Below, one piece after another: positions 43,577 to 51,811 of a stretch of DNA of 64,000 nt. The stretch's first letter is position 1. The number at the start of each line of letters is the position of its first letter. Source of the stretch: Dichetophora obliterata (Eukaryota > Arthropoda > Insecta > Diptera > Sciomyzidae); contig OY986435.1 of NCBI GenBank assembly GCA_963920525.1, forward strand, positions 176,584,266 to 176,648,265. The letters are read 5' to 3'. The position numbers and the translations under genes are program-made. A model generated the notes under the pieces. That model worked only from the letters and a program-made list of their open reading frames with translations, had not been told where the DNA came from and made no database searches.

Positions 43577-44340
43577 TTAATAGCAGCTAGTCTTAAATAA
43601 TATTAAATTGAATTTTTAGAGTTTTTTTTTCAATTTTGGTTACGTTACAATATCTGAAACCCCACACGCCGTTACTTATCTTAGTGCATTTGAAAACACC
43701 TCCCCTCCCCCAAATTGGTAGCGAACTCTATGAACGACCCCAATATAGGACGTTATTAGAACCTGATATTGTTTGCACATTGATGCTTAATCGAAATTTT
43801 TTTTTAAGATAATCTTTTCTGATGAAGAAAAGTTTAACTTTGATAGACCAGATGGCTACAATACTGGCGTGATGTACGACGTGAACCCCAATATTTTTCA
43901 AAAATAAATTTCGGCGGCGGGTCACTGATGGTGTGGGCTGCAGTTATAGCCCTTGGAAAGCTCAACTTCCATTTTCCAACCACTCAGATAAACTCAGAAG
44001 AGTACATTAGTGTTGTGCTAACTAACAAATAATGGACTTTTTGAATGAACATGTAGTTGAAACTCATAAATTTCGACAAGACAATGCCAAAAATCGCGTG
44101 CCACTTTACGTTAGTTTCGAAGCCATAACATTCCCGTTCTTGAGTGGCCATACCTTTCTCCTGTTCTTAATATTATGGAATAATTGTGGGGTACTTAGTT
44201 CGAGTAGTTTATGATAGAAATATCCAATACTCTAAGAAGAAAGAGATGCAACAAGCTATTCTACAAGCCTGGGACGACTTCAGCCAACAACAAGTTCTAT
44301 TAGATGAGCTGATAAACATTTTAGGGTACCTACGTGTGTG

Positions 44341-44845
44341 AGGCACTATAAGAACTTGTACAATATTTTTTTAATGATATGTTAATACAAAAACTAAGAC
44401 CTGGCTGAGGGGCAGTGGGCCTGAACCCACAACTTTATTATGTAAGTAAGAAAATTTATTTTTTGCAAAAAATGTTCTAGAGACATTTTGAAATTTGTGT
44501 ACTTTTAAATTTTATATTTGAAGAGTGAACAAATAAACGAGCCAGACTATTTAGTTGAATCTAAAACCTTGCACGGTGTTGCAAAATTATATGCAAAAAA
44601 ATATATTTGAATGCATCTCATCGAAGTATTTTTGAAAGGAAATTTCGAAAAAAAAATTTCGACCGAACGCACAGTAGAGATACATCTTTGAGTCTTTACA
44701 AAAAATAGACAAAAATAGAAGAAAGAGTTCAATCTTCATAAACTTTGGCATTTTAGATAATTTTGAGTTCCTAATTTCAAAAATGAAAAAAAGTCGTTTT
44801 TGTTTAATGCCAGCATTCTTTTACACCTAAAACTGCTATATGACA
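44341..44845. other. Unassigned, 3' of the Tc1 remnant
   Basis: Probably includes the lost Tc1 right end. GTGTTGCAAAATTATATGC at about 44576-44594 resembles the Tc1 end motif but in direct orientation, so it does not define a terminus. Confidence 0.4.
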
Positions 44846-44847
44846 TA

Positions 44848-45713
44848 CAGTGATGTGCAAAGAAATAAGGACACCTGTATTTTTATATATAAAGCTACAT
44901 GAATTATATACAAGGTGCCCCAGATAGAGCATTAATTCCCTCGGGTGGTGATTCTCCTTAACAAGCCAAGCAGGAAAATGCAAGGATGAGGGTGACCCCT
45001 CACCCTTTGGGAGCTAGAGAGAAAAACCAAAAAATAGGTGTCATTACATTTTACTCCATTTTTAATGTATCTCTTAACCGATCTCCAAAGTGAATAGCAT
45101 CTTGAAAAAGGAGACTACATGACCTTCAAACCAATGATATAAAAGCCGTTTTCTAATCCTACCACACTGAAAGTTAACTGTTTTACGTTTGGCAATTTAA
45201 AATAAAAAAAAGTTATGTTTGCATTGAGTACTCAAGAACTATGGCAAGCTCAAAAACCAAGTCAGTAGAAAATTTTATCATAAAAAGATGTTACATCAGA
45301 AAAATTATCAAAAAATGTATACAAAATTCGAGATATTTGTTATCAAAATTTTTTAGAATTTAGTTGCTCATAACTTTCTTAATTGTGACTTTATGCAAAA
45401 TGTTTTATAAAAATCTTAATGTCAATTTGATTTTCTTCTCAAACAAGTTGTAAACTTTGGAAATCGGCTAAGAGATACATTAAAAATGGAGTAAAATGTA
45501 ATGACACCTTTTTTTGGTTTTTCCTCTCTAGCTCCCAAAGGGGGGAGGGGTCACCCTCATCCTTGCATTTCCTTACTCGCCTAATCAAGGAGATTCTTCT
45601 AGTACTACCCGAGGGAATTAATGCTATATCTGGGCCACCTTGTATGTATATAATTCATGCAGCTTTGAATATAAAAATACAGGTGTTCCTATTTCTTTCT
45701 TTGCACATCACAG
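44848..45713. mobile_element. 866-bp TA-flanked foldback element
   Basis: TA at 44846-44847 and 45714-45715. Left CAGTGATGTGCAAAGAAATA; right reversed CTGTGATGTGCAAAGAAAGA. The arms extend about 270 bp through ACACCTGTATTTTTATAT, GCATTAATTCCCTCGGG, GCAAGGATGAGGGTGACCCC and AATGTATCTCTTA. The unpaired centre is about 320 bp. TA flanks and CAGT ends suit a Tc1/mariner-mobilised MITE. Confidence 0.82.
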
Positions 45714-45776
45714 TACATAAATTACATCCCTGCGCTGTTTGAGAAATAAGTTGAAGCAATTGTTTACAATTTAATT

Positions 45777-45955
45777 CAAGTTTCACCTTCATTGTTTTCT
45801 TTTTCTATATAAAATTCCACATCTGGGTCCTCCCCGTCAAAATCTTTTTTATTTTTAATTTTTCTTTTTGAAGATAAATGTGAATCTGACGAAATAATCG
45901 TATTTGCAATTAGGTTAGCATTTGTGTTTTCAAATTTTTTCAAGGGTATGGTTAA
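45777..45955 (-). pseudogene. Possible coding fragment, unidentified
   Basis: A minus-strand frame of about 60 codons gives LKKFENTNANLIANTII, then SSKRKIKNKKDFDGEDPD and VEFYIEKENNEGET before a stop. Mixed charge and low AT-codon bias look more protein-like than the surroundings. No family recognised and no start or splice sites proposed, so it may be chance. Confidence 0.25.
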
Positions 45956-48109
45956 AAAAAGTTAAACTAATATTTTTAAAAGTGGCTTCTGACGGAACCT
46001 CAGATAAAAATCCTGCAAACAAAGTGAGCTTTTACTGTATTAGTTTGAAAGAGTCTACATTTAATAAATACACGTTAGTAATAAAAACCTTGCTTTGCAA
46101 ACGTAAGTAAAAGAATCTCTCAACTTTTATTGCGGATTATAACTATATCTGAAATACCTGTTAATCTTTTTGTTTATTATATTCATATACTAAATTCATA
46201 GAAAAAGCCATAATTATCGCAATAATTATAAAAGGGTACAATTGTACCCATACCGCCTTGTAACGTTGTATATAACATAATTTTACAATATAATTTTTTT
46301 TTACAACAAAAAACGTTTGTCCTCTGTTTTGAGAGAAAAGTAAATATTTTAGACATTTTCTGGAAAAAATAATAAAATAGAAATGCTGAACTGCGGGCAA
46401 ATGCTTTTGATTGAGTCTGAAATATAGCTTTTTTATTGATTTGTGATCGTTAAAAGGGGGTGTGGCAATTTTATTCCCAAACCATTTCGAACTCGAAACA
46501 AATACACTGCCAAAATTTTAGCTTAATCGGCCCAGTAGTTTCGGAATCTTTTAATGATTTCTTAAAAGTGGGCTTAGCTACAGTGAGACCACGCCCGTTT
46601 TGAGCGCATTTTCGGACATTAATCATATAAACATATTTACCAACTTTTAGTCTCAAACGATAAAAAATTTCGGTGAAATAGAAATTTTGGACCATTTTCC
46701 AAATAAGATTTCACAAAGAATCGGAACAATTCAGTACATTTTTAAATAGATACTGCAGGACAACAAAGCGTTCTTACGATATTTGTTAACATGAATTCAG
46801 GAATCGTTAGGGTTTTTTGGTTTGACTGCTTCAATTTGATAATTGTTTAAATTTTTTTTTATATCTGAACATTTTCAAAATCCTGTTAAAAATTCGATTT
46901 AATATTTTCTTTCAAATATTGAAATCCGTTTTTATTTTTTAATCATTTTTATAAAAATTATTTTGATATTTTGAAAAACGTGTTTACAAAAATATTTTTA
47001 CATGGACGCTCAAAAACAAAAAATCTACAACAATAAAATTGTTCAAAAATAGTGATTTTAAAGGGTTATAGAATCCTCAAATATTATTTTTTGGACTAAT
47101 AATTTCGATTTATTTTCTTTAAAGTATTTCCTTTTCAACGATACCCATTTTCTTGGGTTGCGCGGTAAAAACATTTTTGATTTTTTCCACTAAACGTTCT
47201 ACTGTGGAACGCAGAGGTCGTCGACATTAACAGTCCGATCTTAATGTATGATATATCGATGTTTTTGTCAGACCAATTTTTTTGCTTCCAAGGTCATTAA
47301 CCTCAAGAACTCCGTTCTAGTTCTTTCCTTCCAAATCTGAGTTCATATCATCCTAATGTACTGCCCTATCATACGAATATATTTTTGATTGGTGATCTTT
47401 GACCTAAAATAGAAGTGTTAAAGAGAAATTTCTATGCAACTCATCAGCTCAGAATGAGAAAAAACAATTTGAAATTTAAAATCATGACCTCTGTTAATAT
47501 TACCCAATAGATTTCTCTCAAATTTAAAATTTCAATTAAATCACTATAGAAAAAAGAGAAAATATTTACTGCTTCCTACCATTTATATTTTTTTTTTTTT
47601 TTAAAGAAACAATATTCCCTTAAAAAATAACGTAAAAGCTGTTTTTATTATAAAAATAATTTATGTATAAATTCACATTACTTCACAAACATTACTTCAC
47701 TTTAGCACAAAAACTTAAAAACATTTCCCATCATTAAAAGCCAATGAAAATTATTTTTTTCAAAATGTTGTTTTTATAATTTTATTTAATTGCACAGCCT
47801 GTGAAAAAAAATTTACAAATATTTCAAACCAAATGTAAGATAGAATTTTAAACAATGAATTTTCAAAAAAGAAGTCAAGCTCATTTCTCTATCTCTTAGA
47901 AATACCCAATAAAACCCATTTTTCTATGCAAATATATACAAACTTGGTAAAATTTCCCATGGTGAGGAATGCATTTTTAACCGATTTCAAAAGGGAGAAG
48001 GTTCTCAAATTGGTTGGTTTCTTTGGCTTTTTTTTTAATGTATGTACAACGATAACTACTAAAGTACTAGCCCGATTGAAAAATTTTTTGTCAACAGATA
48101 GAGACATTG
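45956..48109. other. Unassigned; possible Helitron-like patch
   Basis: GGGGGTGTGGCAATTTTA (46455-46472) and GAGACCACGCCCGTTTT (46583-46600), with TTAATCGGCCCAGTAGTTTC between, resemble the non-coding part of insect Helitron-like elements. No termini were found. The remainder to 48109 shows no gene. Confidence 0.35.
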
Positions 48110-48549
48110 ATTGTGGTGGTGCCCATCTAAAAGAGTGGGCGTTATTGGGCAGAAGAGCGTGGCAATATCAGAAAAATACTGTATCAGTTAATATTGACAC
48201 TATGATACTGGAAATCGGTACAGGGGTAGGAACAATTATTGCAAATGACGGTCAAGAAAGTGAGCGTTATTCGACAAAGGCGTGGCAACATTAGAAAAAA
48301 GCTGTAACTCGAATAATATTGACACTGAAATAAGGTACACGGGTAGGAATAATTATGAAAATTTACGGTCAAGAAAGTGGGCGTTATTGAAAAACACTCT
48401 ATCTCAAATAATATGGACACTAGGGTAATACAATTCGTTACAAGATTGTGTAGAATTAGTACAAAACACTATGAAGAAAGAAAGTGGGTGGTAATAGACA
48501 AGGGCGTGTCACTTTTATAAAAACACTTTATCTCTGTTAATATTGACAC
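48110..48549. repeat. ~115-bp tandem repeat, left part of an interrupted array
   Basis: AAAGTGGGCGTTATT-type starts occur near 48132, 48257, 48374 and 48481, each followed by GGCGTGGCAA, a CTGTA-CTC or CTATCTC word, and AATATTGACACT. The array continues after the element at 48552-51140 (51141-51320). Units are diverged by substitutions and small indels. Confidence 0.7.
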
Positions 48550-49169
48550 TACACAGAGAAAACAACATTTTCAAAAGTGGCAGTAACGAGCTACTTTTAA
48601 AAATGTTTAACCCAGTTTTTGCACTTCTAACGTTTATTTTAATTTTGAAAACGAACATTTCAAAATGAAATAGTAAAACGTTTATTTTCAACGAGATCCT
48701 AAAATGTTCGTTTGATTTTTAATAATAAATATTCGGAAATGTTAAATGCTTATTTTCATTTTAAAAACGAAAATTTTAAAATTAGATTCTCAAATGTTCG
48801 TTCGATTTATAACAATAAACATTTTAAAATGCAATGGTACAACAATTATTTATATTTTAAGAACGAAAATTTTTATTATTTCCCATTAATTCAAAAAATA
48901 TACAGAAATCCGCATTTCCTCTATTAATTAAAAAGCTTTATTGGTTTTCAAAATAACAGTTTTATTTTAGTTATTTTATCTATGTTCATTTCGTTAAATT
49001 TTTTTAGATAATTATACTGTATCCCAGCGTCTATAAAAGAATACTATTTTGTTAGATATTTATCATTTTATTTAAAATACTTACCACAACTAAAAGTGGC
49101 AGCAAATGCTCCAACTCAAACTCTTTCTTTACTTTCTTGCAGGCAAACATAGATGGGCACTTTGCAGTA

Positions 49170-49935
49170 CCAGTAAAATTGCAGTAAAAATAAATTTTTA
49201 CTGATAATGAAATTCAATTTGCATTACCAGTAAAATTTTACTGATTACTGAAAAAAATTGCAGTAAAAATAAATTTTTACTGATTACTGGGAAAAAATTG
49301 CAGTACAAATAAATTTTTACTGATAATGAAATTCAATTTGCATTACCAGTAAATTTTTACTGATTACTGGAAAAAATTGCAGTAAAAATAAATTTTTACT
49401 GATAATGAAATTTAATTTGCATTACCAGTAAATTTTTACTGATTACTGAAAAAAATTTGCAGTAAAAATAAATTTTTACTGATTACTGAAAAAAATTGCA
49501 GTAAAAATAAATTTTTACTGATTACTGAAAAAAATTGCAGTAAAAATAAATTTTTACTGATTACTGAAAAAAATTGCAGTAAAAATAAATTTTTACTGAT
49601 TACTGAAAAAATTGCAGTAAAAATTTATTTTTGCAATTTTGTTCAGTAATCAGTAAAAATTAATTTTTACTGCATTACTAAAAAAAATTGCAGTAAAAAT
49701 AAATTTTTACTGATTACTGAAAATATTGCAGTAAAAATTTATTTTTGCAATTTTATTCAGTAAGCAGTAAAAATTTATTTTTACTGCAATTTTTTTCAGT
49801 AATCAGTAAAAATTTATTTTTACTGCAATTTTTTTCAGTAATCAGTAAAAATTTATTTTTACTGCAATTTTTTTCAGTAATCAGTAAAAATTTATTTTTA
49901 CTGCAAATTTTTTCAGTAATCAGTAAAAATTCAGT
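49170..49935. repeat. Satellite of near-palindromic CAGTAAAAAT units, with internal inversion
   Basis: A unit of about 37-40 bp contains CAGTAAAAAT, AA, ATTTTTACTG and then ATTACTGAAAAAAATTG. Copies run in one orientation from about 49170 to 49735 and in the opposite one from about 49740 to 49935, so the whole forms a large potential hairpin. Early units (49170-49440) are a longer variant with AATGAAATTCAATTTGCATT. Confidence 0.85.
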
Positions 49936-49944
49936 AATTATAGT

Positions 49945-50773
49945 TGGGTCAAAATTAAATGGCAAGGTCGGGTATGGGGTCTACTCAAAAGAATTAGGGG
50001 TATCCTTAGTTCGTGGGCTGCCGGATCACTGTAGTGTTTACCAAGCCGAAATGATGGCGATTAAAGAAGTTGCAACCTGGCTCTCAGAGAACGTCATCTC
50101 TAAACGAGAAATACATATTTTCTCGGACAGCCAAGCAGCGATCAAATCGATTGAGCAAGTATCCATCAACTCTAAAGTAGCCAGAGAATGCCGTGCTGCA
50201 TTAGGCGAAATGTCAAAGTTCTTTGACATCAGCTTAATCTGGGTACCTGGGCATAAGGGCATACGTGGAAATGAAAAAGCAGACGAGCTTGCTAGGAAAG
50301 GTACATCGGTGACTCTAATGGGTCGAAACTCGCCGAGCATCCCGATGGCAACTGTCAAAATGCTACTTAATGAGTACACCACATCTAAAGCCAACTCAAG
50401 ATGGGCTGAACTCTCAACATGCAGAACAACAAGGCTTATCTGGCCGACTCTAAACCCAAAGCGATCGAGAGTCCTTCTCTCGTTGGGAAGATCAGAGGTG
50501 GCTACGTTAGTGGCTGTTACCACAGGGCACTGCCTAATAGGCAGACATGCCTCCAGATTGGGAGTCATCACTAATGACTTCTGCAGAAGCTGCAGGGACG
50601 AGGAGGAGGAGGAAACTATCTCCCACCTTCTATGTTCCTGTCCCGCGCTTGCGAGAAGAAGGCATAAACATTTGGGGTCATTCTTCTTTTCGGAGCTTGA
50701 CGACCTGTCGGGGACAAGCGTCAAACCTCTAACAAGCTTTATTAAGAGCTCAATGTGGTTCCACTCGGACTGA
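49945..50773 (+). pseudogene. RNase H and C-terminal domain of a retrotransposon polyprotein
   Basis: An uninterrupted frame of about 275 codons to TGA 50771-50773, clearly richer in GC than the flanks. It starts at GSKLNGKVGYGVYS, just after the position of the first catalytic aspartate, which is lost by truncation. Next come AEMMAIKEVATWL (catalytic glutamate), HIFSDSQAAIKSI (aspartate), WVPGHKGIRGNEKADELAR (histidine and last aspartate), and then a CRSCRDEEEEETISHLLCSC zinc-knuckle-like motif common after RNase H in these elements. The enzyme would cut RNA in RNA-DNA hybrids during retrotransposition. The frame continues upstream into the satellite (from 49745) only by chance. Confidence 0.88.
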
Positions 50774-50891
50774 AGGCCAAGTGTGCAGCGGTATCACAAC
50801 GGACCTCATTGGTCTAAGTGAGCTGTGGTACGTGCGTTTTGGTTTAAGCACGTACAGCGGCTGCCGCCTCAACCTAACCTAACCTAACCAT
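49945..50891 (+). mobile_element. 5'-truncated RNase H-bearing non-LTR retroelement
   Basis: The copy is flanked by ATTATAGT at 49937-49944 and 50892-50899. It starts inside the RNase H domain and ends with a GCCGCCTCAACCTAACCTAA tail. A second, diverged 3' end of the same kind lies at 58790-58871. The combination of RNase H and a C-terminal CCHC-like motif fits the LOA, I or R1 type clades; the clade is not resolved. Confidence 0.8.
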
Positions 50892-51140
50892 ATTATAGTA
50901 AATGTTTTTCTTTTCTATTTTCGTTTTCATTTTTGAATGGCGTAAAATGTTTTTAAAAATATTAATTTTATCCTAATTTATCATAGTAAAATATTCGTGG
51001 TTGTTTTAAAAACGTTTCGTTTTACTTTTCTATTTAAAAATGTGCGTCCTCATTTTTGTGTGGCGTAAAATATTTTTAAAAATATTAATTTTACCTAACG
51101 TTTTTAAAATGTGCGTTTTTGATTTTTTGTTCGCTCAGTG

Positions 51141-51320
51141 TACTGAAATTTAGTACAGGGGTATGCACAATTTTTACAAATTATGGTTAAAAAGTGGGCA
51201 TTATTCGACATAGGGCGTGGAAATCTGAGAAAGACACTGTAACTCGAACATTATTGAACTAGGGTACCAAAATTCGTTACAAGAATGGGTAAAATTGTTT
51301 TCATAATCTCTAAAAAGGAA
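51141..51320. repeat. ~115-bp tandem repeat, right part of the interrupted array
   Basis: AAAAAGTGGGCATTATTCGAC, AGGGCGTGG, CACTGTAACTCG and TTCGTTACAAGA match the units at 48110-48549. Confidence 0.65.
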
Positions 51321-51330
51321 GAAATGAAAA

Positions 51331-51811
51331 CTTTTTAACAAAAAAAAAAACCACCTTCAAAACCACTGCAAAGTACAAAATAATTTTAAATTACTTTTCA
51401 CATTAACTCTTGGTCAAATTTGATAATTTATTTATATATATATTTATATTATATATATTTATTATATATATTATTATATATATTATATATATTATATATA
51501 TTATATATATTTATATATATATTATATATATTTATATATATATTATTATTTTTTCTATTTTGTATTATTATCATAAATATATTAATTTCTCCATGAATAT
51601 AAAATTTTTAAAGTCGGCGCTAGTATGTATCAGACTTTTATAAAATTAATTCATAAAGAAGTTAATATATTTATGATAATAATACAAAATAGACAAAAAA
51701 AAAATAATATAAATAAATTATCAAATTTGACCAAGAATTGAAAATTAATTTAAAATTATTTTGTACTTTGTTTGTAGTGGTTTTGAAGTTAGTTTTTTTT
51801 TTGTTAAAAAG
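51331..51811. repeat. Long palindrome with ~200-bp arms
   Basis: Both arms start CTTTTTAACAAAAAAAAA and continue through TTCAAAACCACT, AGTACAAAATAATTTTAAAT, TTGGTCAAATTTGATAATTT, TTTTGTATTATTATCATAAA and TATATTAA. The left arm has an added TA-rich microsatellite (51424-51545). The centre of about 60 bp holds AAAGTCGGCGCTAGTATG. Close arm similarity suggests a fairly young foldback or MITE. Target duplications were not resolved. Confidence 0.85.
51424..51545. repeat. TATATATTTATA microsatellite in the left palindrome arm
   Basis: A run of TA dinucleotides broken by TTA and ATT, absent from the equivalent right-arm position, so it expanded after the palindrome formed. The open frame over it is meaningless. 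Confidence 0.9.

Larger units (their letters stand above)
37232..43741. mobile_element. 6.5-kb insert with GGGGTCGTTCATA inverted ends
   Basis: Left GGGGTCGTTCATAAACTACG and right reversed GGGGTCGTTCATAGAGTTCG begin arms of about 100 bp that share TTTTCAAA/CATTTCAAAA and a C-rich or G-rich run. AAT flanks both sides (37229-37231 and 43742-43744). Removing it brings the Tc1 halves together. GGGGTCnTCCATAAATTACG-like ends are common in insect MITEs and, from memory, belong to a PIF/Harbinger-related group; that assignment is tentative. It contains other elements (38195-41251, 41996-42487, 42752-43576). Confidence 0.7.
36349..44340 (+). mobile_element. Tc1-type transposon split by a 6.5-kb insertion
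   Basis: A left end CACCCCGTCTCAAAATTATA follows TA at 36347-36348. A direct repeat of the end motif (TTGCAAAATTATAACCGCAC, about 36755) lies roughly 400 bp inside, the IR/DR arrangement known in several Tc1 families. The transposase halves are at 36831-37231 and 43742-44340. The right terminus was not found, so the end given is that of the recognisable coding sequence. Confidence 0.7.
36831..44340 (+). pseudogene. Tc1-type transposase, two separated halves
   Basis: The N-terminal half starts at ATG 36831 (MPKG, then a stop and frame changes). At 36921-37190 it gives VIGKSHHRVVRNFV-like and ENHGLKNNQRRPGK, then NSTKSLRKIKAECDLDVSRS with TIHRVLK, the paired-like helix-turn-helix region of Tc1 proteins. 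The catalytic half resumes after 43742: VIFSDEEKFNFDRPDGYN (first aspartate), MVWAAVIALGKLNF, QDNA (second aspartate) and LNIMENNCGVL (LNPIEN-type glutamate), then KEMQQAILQAWDDF. Stops and shifts are frequent, so it is dead. Exact family not assigned. Confidence 0.82.
48552..51140. mobile_element. TA-flanked element with CATTTTAAAATG repeats, copy D
   Basis: TA at 48550-48551 and 51141-51142. Left end CACAGAGAAAACAACATTTT; right end reversed CACTGAGCGAACAAAAAATC. Subterminal regions carry repeats around GAACATTTTAAAATG on the left and a GGCGTAAAATNTTTTTAAAA unit, twice, on the right (about 50939 and 51062). A satellite and a retroelement lie in the middle. Removing it rejoins the surrounding 115-bp tandem array. 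No transposase. Confidence 0.68.

Noticed and set aside
44572..44600. Right end of the Tc1 element
   Set aside because: The TTGCAAAATTATA motif is in direct, not inverted, orientation relative to the left end.
49745..49944. N-terminal SVISKNLFLLQ repeats fused to the RNase H frame
   Set aside because: This part is translated satellite; the retroelement starts at 49945, after the ATTATAGT duplication.
50871..50889. Telomeric repeat tract
   Set aside because: Only three or four CCTAA units, located at the 3' end of a retroelement and flanked by a target duplication.
51410..51643. Isoleucine/tyrosine-rich open frame
   Set aside because: Product of the TA microsatellite in the palindrome.
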